64,000 bases of DNA from Gymnopilus junonius (GCA_015501075.1 JADNYJ010000138.1:44490-108489), one strand, 5' to 3'. Positions 35,206 through 47,324 are shown, counted from the first letter of the stretch. The notes: a model not told the origin generated them from the sequence alone. Translations and numbers: made by a program.

Positions 35206-35544
35206 TCTCACTGGATGACCCCCTTTTTCTGAATCTCATTTTCGACAATTTCCCATCACCTTGATCATGAGTGCTTGCTGTTCATTAGCAGTCTCGACCC
35301 TGGAAATGTTGTGCCAGCATGACTTAGCCTCCCAGGAAAGGAACCATCCTTGGTGTGAATGCTCAGTTGGTCTTTGCTACCAGCCCATTTAAAATTTCAG
35401 TCTACTGCCTCGTGTCGAGCTAAGGGCCCCTGGAGGTACCCTTACTGCCTAATTTCATAAACTCCTTTTTGGTTTATAACTCACTCAGTTCCCTCACTTT
35501 TATGGCCCATCTCCTTAGTACCCCCTCCCTTTGTCTTCTTCAAT

Positions 35545-36454
35545 ATGGTTCATCCCACCACCAAGACTAATTCTACCAATGCTTCAGGACTGCCTCCTGC
35601 CAAAGCAGGGCGATCTACCCAAAACTCCAAGAATGCTGCTACAGCCTTGACTGAAGCTCCAGTAGCTCAGAGGAAAGCCTCTGGAAGATGAGTCACAATC
35701 GAGGAGGAGCCAGACAGAGAGGCCAATACTAGAGCTTCACCTCCTTTGCTGCTCGGTGGGCCCATCCTTGCTCCTGTCACTACAGCTGCCTTTGGTGCTG
35801 TCAGTGGTGAGCGGGCAAGTTTGCAGAGTGCTGCAGAGGAAGTGCCTAATGAACATGCAATGGCGACGGAACCTATCTCCTTTCCAACATCTTCATCAGC
35901 TCCTTCTCTTAACTCTCTATTGAGTCTTGACTCTGTGAGTACAGCCCTCCCTTCTCGACATCCTCCCATGGATGAAGACCTCGAGGAAACCCCTGCTCCT
36001 ATATTCAGAGGTATTGCCTATATGAAAGACCATCCCATTTTCAATGAAGCCATTCATGCTTCTGTGCTCAAGTATTGCATGCTGTTCAATCCCTTGCTGG
36101 ACATCAACCCTCTACATGAATATGGAGCAGTCAATTGTCTCATGCTGGACAGGCCTCAGGAAGAAACCATTATGCTATGTGACATTCTCCTCAGATGGAG
36201 CAGCCCCCATAGACTCTGTCTCTGGGATGACCTTCCATCAGCCATCACCAGTTTCTGCAATACTAAGTTCAGGGTGAATGATATACTTACCCATCAATTT
36301 GAAGATGGCGACTTTCATTCGCTTCTCCAAGAAGGATTGGTAGAAATAGCCCATATTGTTCTCACCCTCACTCAAATTCTACTAGCCCTCACTGAATACT
36401 TCTTTCATGACCCTAACCATGCTTTCATAATTGACCCAAACTATTCACTACTGT
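35545..36454 (+). pseudogene. gypsy 2 first gag-like frame
   Basis: A frame of about 300 codons from ATG 35,545 (MVHPTTKTNSTNASGLPPAK) is broken once, at ASGR-stop-VTIEEE near 35,688, where CGA fits the TGA. After a Ser/Ala-rich disordered start it has a globular part (GIAYMKDHPIFNEAIHASVL; LRWSSPHRLCLWDDLPSAI). It is the first gene after the leader, hence a gag-like structural protein by position. I recognise no named domain. It resembles sequences I would expect to precede a zinc-knuckle gag in these elements. Confidence 0.55.
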
Positions 36455-36839
36455 GAACCTTGGCTTGGCATCATAATTCATTGCATCTCTTACTCTCCAT
36501 CCCTATTCTGTGATGACAATGCAAGATGGCGACAACACACATCAAGAAATATTTGAACATTTTGAAAGTATCCTTCATCCACCATGATGACACCTTTTCT
36601 GTCACCTCATACAATTCTTCCACCTTATCGGAAAGGAACTGCTACATGTCGCTTTCCCCGAAAGCTGTCTTGGCTACATTTGCAGCAAGAGATGACTTCC
36701 CTGATGGACTGACTGTTGAGGCCACTGATGCATGAGATGAGCTCCTCGAGGCCGAATGCCAACTGGGATGAGACTACCTTCAGCTCCCTATCATTATTGA
36801 CTGCACACGGATGCTAAGATCCCTCCATCTCACATATTA

Positions 36840-38470
36840 GCTAACGACAAGCCTATGTTGAGCATATGGAGTCTTCCATGTACAAGAACAATAATAATTC
36901 TATCAGCGTGTACCTAGCCAGCCAACATCAGTCCTCCTTAGTGCCTACAGCTATCCATGTGCCACCTTCTATCTCCAGTTTCACAAAAAACCACACCATA
37001 TCCTCCATGCCAGGGATGGGAGCTTTTCCTCCCATACCAAACCCTGACATAATAATGACTGGGGGGCCATTGGTGATGCAGGAGGAATTCTACATGTCAA
37101 CATGGAGCTGCCAGCTCCTCTGCCACTCTCAGGTTGGACAAGTTATCAGTACTCCCATGAGAAATCCCAACAACCTCCTTTGAATCCCTGGCCATCATGT
37201 GGTGTTGGTGGGATGGGAGGGCTAGGAGGTCAAGGAGGACATGGTCAAGGAGGGTCTAATAGGCCTGGGGGGCCTCAATGGCCTTACAAAACTGGAGGAG
37301 GACCACTGAATCCCAGGAGGAGGACCTCCCAACCCAGGAGGGGGACCTCCCAATTACAGAGGAGGACCTCCTAATCCTGGAGGAGGACCTAACCCTGGAA
37401 GAGCTCCTAATCCTCCGGGATGGCCAAATGGCCCCAATCCTCCCTTCAGCCCTTCAGGTGGCCCACCTGGGCCTCCTTCTCCTCCTCCTCCTCTGCCTTT
37501 CCAACCAGGACTTCCCTTGCAAGTGCCATTACTGGTGGAAGAATGGCAAATGAATCCAAAAATCAATTTAAGCAATTTACCTTCATGGGATGGAAAGAGC
37601 AATACCCTGATCACCTACCTTAGCAAAATGGCTGGCTTCACTCATTTGGGAGAAAAGATGAAGAGAGGGATGGCTGCACTGGCCACCCACAACTGGAGTG
37701 GACTGGGCCAAAGCTGGTGGGACACCCTGCCAGCAGCAGAGCAACATTACTTCAGCCAGCATTGGGACTATTTGCTGAATGCTATCCACCATCAGTTCCT
37801 CAATGAAACTTGGGTCTGGGAAAAATGCAGGAATTTGAAGAGATGTGATTCTGACAAAGGTGCCATGAATCGGAAACTCCTCTCAAGTTTGTTCAGCATA
37901 GAATCTGCCATCATCAATTCCTTTTTTGACCAAACCTGATGGTCTTCTGCTGTATCTCATATCCTTAGCACTCAACCCACTGAGTGGAGCATGATCCTGA
38001 ATGAATATGCCTGTCCCTCACTACTGGAATTGCAAAGCTTAGCCTCCCACATGAAATTAACCTTAGAATCTCATTATCTCCTATCTGAGAATCTTTAGAA
38101 CCCAACCACACTGAAGTCATTCCACTCTTTTAGAAGACGAGCTGCCAACATGGCTGAAAATGCTGACAAGGAATCATCTGACAATGCAGAAATTTCTGAA
38201 AGAGAGACCCACATCCCTCCTCTTCCAAATCTCAAAGCAAAAAGACTAGAGATTGTCTCTCTAAATTCCCTGCTGGAGGAACTATTGGAGGTTACTCCTT
38301 TGCTAGGAATGATAATGTGGTTAGCACCAAGTTGCTGAATGGCAACTGCTACATCTGCACCAGTCCAAAGCATTTCTTTTGTGACTGCTCTCACTACAGT
38401 AAATGGGAACTTCTGCAATGTGCCAATCACATTAAAGTAGATTTGGATCCAGAAGAGGAAGCCAGATGAA
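36840..38470 (+). pseudogene. gypsy 2 gag with proline-rich region and zinc knuckle
   Basis: The second gag part holds a Gly-rich run (GGMGGLGGQGGHGQGG), a Pro/Gly repeat region near 37,300-37,480 that changes frame, and a capsid-like domain (INLSNLPSWDGKSNTLITYL; GLGQSWWDTLPAAEQHYF, 37,560-37,940). A TGA ends that frame near 37,938. A retroviral-type zinc knuckle, CYICTSPKHFFCDC (CX2CX4HX4C), is intact near 38,357-38,400 in another frame. The protein would bind and package the element RNA. Frameshifts and stops mean it is not translatable as one product. Confidence 0.7.
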
Positions 38471-38792
38471 TGAGAATACTTAGCCATGGTTGTGGAACCT
38501 ATTTCTTCCACTTATATTGTTGAGAACATTAAGTCCCCCATTAAGGAAGCCTTCATCTTAGATGCCCATCAAATGGGTGCTCATGCCCTGCATGCAGCAT
38601 GTAATGAAGGCCCTAATTGTAATCAAGACACAGGGTCCAGTTTGAAAGGAAAGGCAAAGGCAAGGAAAAGGAAGAGCCTCCCACTATCCCAAGAGCCATT
38701 CGCAGAACACAGTATAAATCCGAGACAGAATAGCATCCCCCTCTCTGAGTCCTTTCCTCACTGATAAGGAGTCCTCTGAAAATGATGACTCC

Positions 38793-41700
38793 TTGCCGAA
38801 TATCATCATTGCCAAGAAGGGTCATGCTTTACCTGAAGGATTAGGATCCTTGGGATCAAGAGCCCTCCATGTCAAAGCCCAAGTCCATGCTCTGACGAAT
38901 GCCCCAGTGCATGCACATTTAGACTCCAGAGCTGACATTACCTTGATGTCAGAAGAATTTTACAATTCCATTGACAGGTTACCAAAGATATGGGAAGGGT
39001 TGAGGATGAAGCTGTACCATCTGACAGGGAATGTGAAGGTCCTTGGCTATATCAGGACTCTGCTCTTCATGTCAGCTATGGATGGCTCGGTTATCAGCTT
39101 CGACTTGGAAGCCTATGTCATTCACAATATGAGAGTACCCCTACTTTTAGGAGAGGATTTTCAAACCACCTATGAAATCAGCTTGACTTGCCATGCTTCT
39201 GGACATTCTGAGGTTTATGTAGGAAAAGACCCAAGCAGAATAATTGCAGCCTCATCCGCAGTGAGTGTTGATCTCAGATTTGAAATCGTCAAGCCTTTCT
39301 TTCTCAATCCTTCATATGCTCCAAGGCTCATCATCATGCTAAAAATAAAATCGATGCCGACAAGGATTTCTCCAGTCTTCCTGTCACTGTTGTCTGTGAT
39401 ACACTCATCCCTGCTGGTGCAGTCCTAATGTCAAAGTGGGTGCAGCCTTTGGCTCTCAAGAACCTTGGCTAGTGGACAAGGTGTTGATTGGCACAGACAC
39501 TGCTGATGTCTTAGCTGCCCCCTTGACTTTCATCTCCTCTTCCAATCCTTATTTGCCAATCACAAACCCAAGCTCTCAACCTTGGTATGTTCACTCAGGT
39601 GATGTCATTGGCTATCTGCTGGATCCCAATTCCTTGGACAACCCTAGCACGGAAACCTTGCCATGCTATGCTGTGGCTGCCAAAGGAATCCATACCATTA
39701 TAATAGGGTCACTTTGTGAGCAAGATTTAATGTCAGCTTCCACTGCCCCAGCAGGTAACACTAATCAATTGGAGGAGGATGATTCCTGGGGCCCAAAGAC
39801 CATGGCATTGCCAGATGAGAGCAGTATGGGTGACATCATGAAGCTCATCAATTTGGGCCTGGACATTCCTCCAGAGATCCTGCCCTGTCTAGCGATGGTG
39901 TTGCACAACAATGTGCTGCCTTTGGAGTAGATGGCAGGTTGGGAAGGGTTGCTGCATGAGTCAAAGTTCCTCTACAACCAGGGATGCAACCAATTTCTGT
40001 GCCCATGTATGGTGCTTCCCCAGCAAAAAGGGAGATTATTGACAAGCAAGTCAAAGCTTGGTTTGAAGCAGGCATTCTTGAGCCATCAGTTAGCCCTTGG
40101 GGATTCCCTGTTGTAGTGGTTTACCATAATGGCAAGCCCCACCTAGTCATGGACTACCATAAGCTCAATGCTAAGATGATTCCAGATGAATTTCCCATTC
40201 CTTGGCAGTCAGAGATTATTCAAGCACTGTCAGGATCTCAGGATCTATCTTCTTTTGATGCCTTAGCTGGGTTTACTCAGTTAGAATTGTCTGACACCAA
40301 TAAGGAGAAAACAGCCTTTCACTGTCATTTAGGACTATGGCAATTCAAAAGGATGCCCTTTGGTCTTTGTAATGGTCCCTCTATTTTCCAACGTATTATG
40401 TAAGGTGTGCTAGCCCCTTACCTTTGGCTCTTTGTGTTGGTCTACATTGACATCATTGTAATATTTTCCAAGAACTGGGACAATCACCTTGTTCATCTGG
40501 ATACAGTTTTGAAAGCAATTTCAGCAGCGGGAGTCACTCACTCTCCTGCTAAGTGCTTCATTGGCTATTCCTCTATCCTGTTACTTGGACAGAAGATCTC
40601 TCATCTCAGGCTTTCTACTCATCTGGAGAAGGTTGCTGCCATCCAGGACCTTGACCGCCCTCATAATGCTATGGAACTTCAGAAATTTTTGGGAATGGTA
40701 GTATATTTCTTTCAATATATACCCTTCTACTCCTTCATTGTGATGCCGCTTTTCTCACTTCTTTGCAAAGGGGTTTGTTGGACATGAATTCAGAACATGA
40801 GATCACATGGCAGCAAGCCAAAGATGCTCTGGCCACTGCTCCTATCTTAGGTCACCCTATCCAAGGAGCTCCATATCACCTGTATACTGATGCATCAGAT
40901 GTTGCACTCAGCGCTAGTCTTCAGCAAGTTCAATCTATTAAAATCAGTGACTTGCAGGGGACAGTGGTATATGATCACCTTCATAAAGCTTGGGTAGCTG
41001 GGGGGCCAGTGCTATCACTAGTGTCACCTCTGGTTAAAGACATTGTGGAATGACCAACAATGGACACCTGGGCAGCCTCTTTTGAAGACACAGTGGTTCA
41101 TGTTAAATGGGTCATCGCCTATTGGAGTTGTACATTGCATTCAGCAGAACAGAATTACAGTGCCACAGAGTGTGAAGCCCTTGCCACTAAAGAGGCACTG
41201 GTGAAGTTTCAGCCCTTTATCAAGGGAGAAAAGATCATCCTCATTACCAACCATGCTGCTTTGCAATGGGCATGAGTTTATGAAAATGCGAACAGGCATC
41301 TAGCAGCATGGGGGGCGGTGTTTGCTGCTTACCCTGGTCTTTGTATAGTCCATAGACCAGGATGAATACACTCCAATGTGGATCCACTATCACACCTACC
41401 CAGGATACCGCTGCATGATTCACCCATATGAGACAATTCCACAAACATCATACAAGATGATTCCAAAAGAGAATTAGCTCAAAAGGTGGAAGACTGCATG
41501 TATAATGCTCCAGCCCCTAAAGCCGCCTTTACCATATGGTGGTGGGAAGATGTTGTAGACAAGCATGCCTACCCCATATGCACTAGAAAACAATGCCTAC
41601 AAAAGGAAGTTGAAGACAAGGAAGTCAAAATGCCTGAGAAAGGAGAATGGGAACCTTCTCCTGAACAAGACCTACCTTTCCCTCATGGTGACCATTGGTC

Positions 41701-43290
41701 CTATCCATCAGGTGTCAAATCCCCCCCTGATAATGCAGACAATGATTGGGACTCTAGATCACATCTATTGGTGTTGGTGAATCTGGATCTGATTAAAGAA
41801 TTCGTTAAAGGCTACCAGGAAGACCCCTTCTTTAAAGACTGTTACTTGGACAAGGTTCCCAATCCTAATGTCATAGTCATGCCCTCTCACTTCCATAAAG
41901 GATCTAATGGCCTTCTCTATTTCATGGATGCAGATTGGAAAGCTCGACTTTGTGTACCTGAAATTCTCATTAACTATGTACTGTGGTGGATTCATGACTC
42001 CCCATTTGAGGGTGCTCACTCCAGTTACAAACAATTTTCTGCCCAATTACAAGAAATGTTCTTCTGGAATACTCTACTAAGGGATGCCTCCACGTACTGC
42101 TCCTCTTGTGATGTATGCCAAAAGATCAAGATGGACCATAAGAAGAAAGTCAGACCTCTTTGACCTGCCCATGTTCTGCATAGACCATTTGCCATGGTCT
42201 CCCTCAATCTTATTACTGGTCTGCCACCTTTGGGAGATCTAAAGTACACAGCAGTCCTAGAGATAGTCAACAAGTTGACAAAATTTGCTATAATACTGCC
42301 TACTCATGATACTCTCAATCAAGATGAATTTGTGAAGCTTTTCATTGAAAGAGTCATTAATATCTTTGGGCTTCCAGAGCACATTATAGCAGATTGGGAT
42401 AAGAGATGGTCAACTGACTTCTGGAAAGCAGTAGTAGCTCATTACAGTGGTGTCATGGTGCTGTCCTCCTCTCATCACCCCCAGATGGATGGGCAAACGG
42501 AAGTCCTTAATGCTACTATCAAACAGATGCTGAGAGCTTATGTCACCAGTAACTGCTCATCTTGGTCAGATTGGTTGAGTGTTCTTGCCTTCTCCTACAA
42601 CTCTTCAATGCATTCCTCCACTTCTTATTCCCTGAGCTTTCTTCTCCCTGGTTATCATTCCACTATATCAACTATGCCATTAATAAAGGAGACTGACCCT
42701 GTATCTCACCCTTACCTCTCTAGCCAGAAAGCCAAAGATTTCATTACAGCTTTGAATGAGATTCATAACTCTGCTCGCGATGCTCTTGTGTTAGCTCAGG
42801 AAAAACAAGCTCAAGTGTATAATAAGGGACGGCAATTACTGGATGATATTAGGGTCAGCGACCAAGTACTGGGCAATCCTCATACCTTGAAACTCATGGA
42901 TATCAAAGGAACTGGTAAAAAGCTCATTCAATGAACCATCAGCCCCTTTGAGGTTTTGGAAAAGATCAACCTGATGGTTTACTGCTTAAGGCTGCCTGAC
43001 ACTTATCCTATGCATCCAGTATTCAATGTTCAGCACCTCAAGAAATACTATCCTTCCCCTGCAGAACTAGGAGACTGAACCATCCTTCCGCCTACCAGGG
43101 ACTTCATTGCCACCCCTGAATATGAAGTAGAGGCCATACTCAGTCATAAGCTGACTTCAAAAAAGAAAGGCAATCATTGAATGTACTTGGTTAGATGGGC
43201 AGGATATGGCCCCGCCAATGACTCCTGGGTTTCGGAATATGACCTGCGCAATGCTCCAGAACTGAAATGAGAATATTTGGCATCTCTGGT
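38793..43290 (+). pseudogene. gypsy 2 pol: protease, RT, RNase H, integrase, chromodomain
   Basis: The protease carries HLDSRADITLMS near 38,920, where DSG is expected, so Gly to Arg. RT spans about 40,000-40,750 (VSPWGFPVVVVYHNGKPHLV; RMPFGLCNGPSIFQ); its active site reads VYIDIIVIFS instead of a double Asp. RNase H lies near 40,800-41,280 (YTDASDVALSASL). The integrase has the zinc-binding CSSCDVCQK near 42,105 and a core with VSLNLITGLPP (Asn for the first catalytic Asp, explained by a G to A change at a CpG), IIADWDKRWSTDFW and the final Glu in HPQMDGQTEVLNA. A clear chromodomain (YLVRWAGYGPANDSWVSEYD) lies near 43,180-43,245. Chromodomains steer integration to marked chromatin. Several TGA stops replace CGA. 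Confidence 0.85.
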
Positions 43291-43559
43291 GAAGTAGTTT
43301 ACTTGATTTCTTCCTTCTCTTAATTAATCATCCTCACACTCTGGCTTACTTTTATTATTATTCCCTGCATGCTTACACAAATGGTAGATCTGTTCTATTT
43401 AAACTCTTAAAAATGTTCTTCCCTACTTCTTGGTAATTTTAACTCTTCGTTATCATTATTCCTTTATTTGTCTTTGTTAGTCTGGATCATTTAACTAATT
43501 TTTGGTTTGATCTTTTGTTCCTGCCCACCTTCCTCTTCCCTTCTACTATCCTGCTTCTG

Positions 43560-43720
43560 ACCCAAGTCATGCTCTGTCTGCACTGGGCTCTAGTGGGGTC
43601 TCATAGAAGACATATCGGTTCCAAGTCATGCTTTCAGAAGCTGCACTGGCCGATCCTCCCAAGGGTGATAGTCATTCGAGTTTTCAGAGTCATGCTATTA
43701 GCTGCACCTGGCTCTAACTT
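43560..43720 (+). repeat. second hairpin cluster of gypsy 2, reversed units
   Basis: Three units read AAGTCATGC...GCACTGGG (near 43,565), AAGTCATGC...GCTGCACTGG (43,622) and GAGTCATGC...GCTGCACCTGGCTC (43,690). Each is the reverse-complement form of the leader hairpin core (GTGCA...TGCATGAC). The cluster sits between pol and the extra gene that starts at 43,754, just as the first array sits before gag. Confidence 0.6.
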
Positions 43721-43753
43721 TTCTTCCTTTCTTTCTTCTCTGCCCTCTCTACT

Positions 43754-45697
43754 ATGTCATCATCTCACCCTCAGTATGGTACCCTGACTTTCCTGTCAGA
43801 ATGCCTCAAGAGCTTTGCTGGTTATCTTTTTTGCCCCATTGTCCTAGATGCAATGTGCTTCTTCCTCCCTTCATTTCGCATAGCCTCAACAAGAGCTGTT
43901 TGGATAGGTGATCAGCTTTGGGAACTCTGGTACCCTAATTCCAGATGACCAGCCTACTACCCAGGGATGAAGGACCCTGACTTTGACTTCCTTTCTGGCA
44001 TCCCTGCTGAATTTTGTCATTGTGATGGACACCTTGGTTGTTTTGACCCCACTGTTTCTCCTCAGCACTTCGACCCTGTCCACCCCTGGCTAGGATTTAT
44101 CCATCAACAGGGTAACAACTCATATCCAGAATTCATCTCCTTGCCTGAGGTATGGCAGCCAACAACTTCCCCCAATCATGGTTTTTTCAAAACCTCATAT
44201 ACCAAGGCATTGTCAAAATGGGCTCAGGAAGTCACTCAGCACATTCACACCTGGCAGAATGCAGATGGCATTATGAGGGAGTTGTGGGACAACAGGCTGA
44301 ATTACCCTTTGTAAATGCAAGTAAGTTTCAGAAGTCCAGAATAGGACTCAGAATCAGACTCTGTCTGATGAGGGACCAAAAGCATAGTTTAGATAGGGAT
44401 TTAATTTGTAGAGTAGGGATTAATCCAATCATGCTTTGATAAGATGTGATAAGATAACCGTTTGATAATGAGATAAATGAGTTTTGAGGTGGTTGGCCCG
44501 TTAATTGGCTGATTTCTTTGGTTCTTTGGTGAGTGGATCCATACTAAATTCACTGAGTAGCTACGATACACTGTACCAGTATTTATACTGTAGCTACTGT
44601 AGAGAAAGGGTCAAGTTTGAGGAGAGAAAAAGAGGTGAAAAGCGAAATTTGAAATAAAAGGTCTATTCTAGAGCTGATTTTGCTGCAGGCTCATTGCCTT
44701 ACTAATTATTATGCTCTGTAATCCACAGATAAGGTCAGGTGAATAATTTAGAAAGGAATAGACGGGTCTAGTCTACTGAAAGAAATTGAAATTGGCCCAG
44801 ATAAGAAGGAAGAAAATTATAGGAGAGTCAGATTTGTAAGGCCAAGGCTCAGAAATGAGTCAGCTTGTTGATGGATAGCATGATAATGTTGGAAGATAGG
44901 GTGGATATTTGATTTTCGAACCCATTTGAAATTCGGAAGAGTTGTTACACACTCATGTGCTTGATGAGGACACTTCCTTATTTGGAAATTTGTCGCTTGA
45001 GTTGAGATAATGGTGTGATGGTGCATCACGTGGCACCATAATTTTTGTGTGCATCACTCGGTAAGTTGCCCAATAAATTTATATTTTATCCAATTTACAG
45101 GGACAGTCTGAGGGCGACCCTCATACCTTCTCCAGAGGACCTACAACTGCTCAACACTGTTATGGCATTCGATGAAGGAGTGGATTTACTTGCGCGAGCT
45201 CAGCATGGCATCAAATTTATGTCCGCTTGGTGTTGGATGGCCCAGTCTCTTCATGAGAAAACCAAGAACTCAGTTGCCACTCTGGCAGGGTACTGCCAGT
45301 GGAGGAAATTCTCATGGGTGTCTGGCTGAATGGGTGTACAGAGGCAGAAGGATTGTGGCTCTTGAAGCACAAAATTCCATGCTTCATCATCCACACTGTA
45401 GATATGGCTAAAGACCCAAGCCATGCCCTCAAGTACAAGTCGATCCTTCCCAACTTCATCTTGGAAACCCCAGCTGCTCGCCTTGCTCCTGACAGGAATG
45501 CTGTCGATCTGGCAGTCACCCAGCATGGTCAGCACTTACAAGATGTAGATGGGGACTATGGCATACAACCTCTCTGGCAGGTTAAGCCTATGATGCATAA
45601 GGTTCTCCACATCATCCTCCTCAGCAGCTCCCAGCTATTCCCTCCCATGTCCTTGCCCACCCTCTCTTCACCATCGTTCACCTCCTTCTGGTCATGA
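43754..45697 (+). pseudogene. extra spliced gene of gypsy 2 in the position of env
   Basis: After pol, a frame opens at ATG 43,754 (MSSSHPQYGTLTFLSECLKS), with one TGA near 43,947 (NSR-stop-PAYY), and continues through GMKDPDFDFLSGIPAEFCHC and LPEVWQPTTSPNHGFFKTSY to NYPFVNA at 44,320. A GT donor there (GTAAGT) and the acceptor TTACAG at 45,100 join it in frame to RDSLRATLIPSPEDLQLLNT. The second exon holds a conserved-looking block (AFDEGVDLLARAQHGIKFMS, then AWCWMAQSLHEK) and, after a frameshift near 45,290, EEILMGVWLNGCTEAEGLWL and KHKIPCFIIHTVD, ending at 45,697. I recall similar hypothetical proteins in Agaricomycetes but no function. I see no signal peptide or fusion-type features, so an envelope role is not supported. 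Strand and position make it cargo of the element. Confidence 0.6.
44328..45060. mobile_element. probable 733-base insertion in the intron of the extra gene
   Basis: The heptamer GTAAGTT occurs at 44,321-44,327 and again at 45,061-45,067, so the DNA between may be an insertion with a 7- or 8-base target duplication. Without it the intron would be about 47 bases, the normal size in this window, against 780 as it stands. Clear terminal inverted repeats were not seen; the insert starts TCAGAAGTCC and ends CATCACTCG. A hAT-derived MITE is one option. The repeated word is also a consensus splice donor, so coincidence is possible. Confidence 0.45.
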
Positions 45698-46940
45698 CCA
45701 GATTTGCTCTCCTTTGGACAAGTTGGACTCATATGAAACATCGGGTGCATGATGCATCCCCACCTATCATCATAGCTCTCATTCCCTGAGTCCAAGGACA
45801 CAGCCTCATTCCTCTGCCCCTTCTCATTGGCCATATGATCATGGTCTCCTCAATGCCCTTCACTGCTGCCTCCTCGATGCCCATCCCTCTTCTTCACAGG
45901 AAGGGGCTCCTATGTGCTATCCTTCTCGTTCCCCTGACTGGTCCACCACCACTGTTTTGTCTGATTGTCAGCTAGTCCTCCTCATTGTACTTCTGGGCCA
46001 GCCCCAATTTCTTCAACAATGCATTCCTCAGTGGCTGCCCCAGTTATCCAATCCCCCCTCTTTGGTTGCTCCCTGCTTCATCGCTGGTGTCTCTAGACTT
46101 CCGTTTGACATCACCTCCACCCAAACATAGCTCGGAGGCCAAAGGCAAGGGTGCTGGGTGCCTAGCGATGTCTTGCCTCCATGCCTCACAGCCCACATTG
46201 GGCTGATCATGGGCCCCAGGAGGACAACTGCATGGATACATCAGAGACTCGATAATGCATGTCACTCATCACCTGCTAGAAGACGCGCCACCTTGGATGC
46301 CATGTTTCCCTCTATGGCAGCGCCAACCTTCCCATCCTCACATCCATTGCTGCTGGAGCACCACATGCTTCTTGTGCATCTGGAGTTTCACCACTTTTTT
46401 TGTTTGGGATGATATCATGGTCTGGATCCAGAACATTTTGAAGGTCATTCCTGTCAACCTCATCCATCGTCTGCACAAATGAGGATGGGTTCCAAGTCTT
46501 CTGGTTTCGATTTGCAACTGTTCAGGATGCAGCAGCTTTCTGAGGTGTCATTGCAGGTGGCCACACCAATGACGCATGCTCTATCAGTTGTGACTTTATT
46601 GATGGCGAGCAGTATAGCAGCATCTGTGGCAGGTGCATGATGCTTGGTCCCCCATATCTGGCTTGGAACTGGAACAATCTTTCAAGACCCCATTTTTGTC
46701 AACCCAGGAGGGATGCTCTACCTCAGCCCCACAGTTTGGCTGCCAGGTTGTCTTCCACTCCTGCTAATCCATCACAGGAGGTCCTTCCAATTTGCAGGCC
46801 AGGCTGTCCTCTGCTCCCTTGGTGCCCTCACAAGCTGGTCCTTCTAATTTCCAAAGTGACTTGAACACAACATCCAAGCAGAGGAAGATACATTGGGGCA
46901 ATTATAAATGACCAAAAATGGATGCCAATTAGGATCTTGC
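45698..46940 (+). other. 3' region of gypsy 2 without a recognisable gene
   Basis: Only broken frames occur here on both strands, Pro/Ser-rich in the plus strand (for example around 46,640-46,860). The region lies between the extra gene and the polypurine tract and presumably continues the extra gene in a decayed form or serves as its 3' untranslated part. No motif supports either. Confidence 0.3.
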
Positions 46941-46953
46941 AGAGGGGGGGCAC

Positions 46954-47324
46954 TGTGACAATGTAGTATATATCATCTGCAAGACCTAATCACTTTTCTT
47001 CGTTATCTTATCTTGCCATGATGCCATAGTCACATTGTTTATATTTGTTTACTTCACTCATCCTACAACAGTAAACTATGGCTTTGTATAATTATCATCA
47101 CATTTTAATTGACTTCTCTCTGCTGCCTTCATGTCTGAATGAAGTGAAAGCCCGCCTCTACCCTCCTTGGCTGAGCATCCATCCACTGCTCCCCTACTGA
47201 GGGTGACACGGTCTCTCTCCTAGAGTCACAAGGTCCTGGAAGGAACTTGCATCAATGTCTCTGTCCCCACTCCCTCCAGCCCTCTCTTCAGCACTCCGAA
47301 GTCCTCCATTCACCCAGCGTCACA
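46954..47324 (+). repeat. 3' LTR of gypsy element 2
   Basis: 371 bases matching the 5' LTR, preceded by a polypurine tract and followed by the target duplication AGGTG at 47,325-47,329. Where the two LTRs differ this copy usually has TG or CG and the 5' copy CA (for example AACTTGCATCAATGTC against AACTCACATCAACATC). Confidence 0.95.

Larger units (their letters stand above)
34057..47324 (+). mobile_element. gypsy element 2, complete 13.3 kb chromovirus with extra gene
   Basis: Two 371-base LTRs (34,057-34,427 and 46,954-47,324) start TGTGACAATG and end CGTCACA. The 5-base target duplication AGGTG lies at 34,052-34,056 and 47,325-47,329, so both ends are certain. Order: 5' LTR, leader with hairpin array, gag-like frames, zinc knuckle, protease, RT, RNase H, integrase, chromodomain, second hairpin cluster, an extra spliced gene, polypurine tract (AGAGGGGGGG, 46,941-46,950), 3' LTR. 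At 13.3 kb it is about twice the usual gypsy length because of the extra 3' region. It is inactive: many stops, a changed RT active site and a lost integrase Asp. Confidence 0.95.

Noticed and set aside
35245..35420. Extension of the hairpin array beyond 35,205
   Set aside because: A GCCAGCATGACTTAGCC word near 35,310 resembles the core but has no partner arm, so it is not counted as a unit.
43754..45697. Extra gypsy 2 gene as a viral-type envelope gene
   Set aside because: Position fits, but I saw no signal peptide, furin-like site or convincing membrane anchor, and the conserved-looking block resembles a soluble domain.
34057..47324. Repeat-induced point mutation (RIP) of the ascomycete type as the cause of decay
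   Set aside because: RIP favours CpA and gives dense C to T change; here changes are confined to CpG in any preceding context and are modest in number, which fits deamination of methylated CpG better. A CpG-directed basidiomycete RIP-like process cannot be excluded from the sequence alone.
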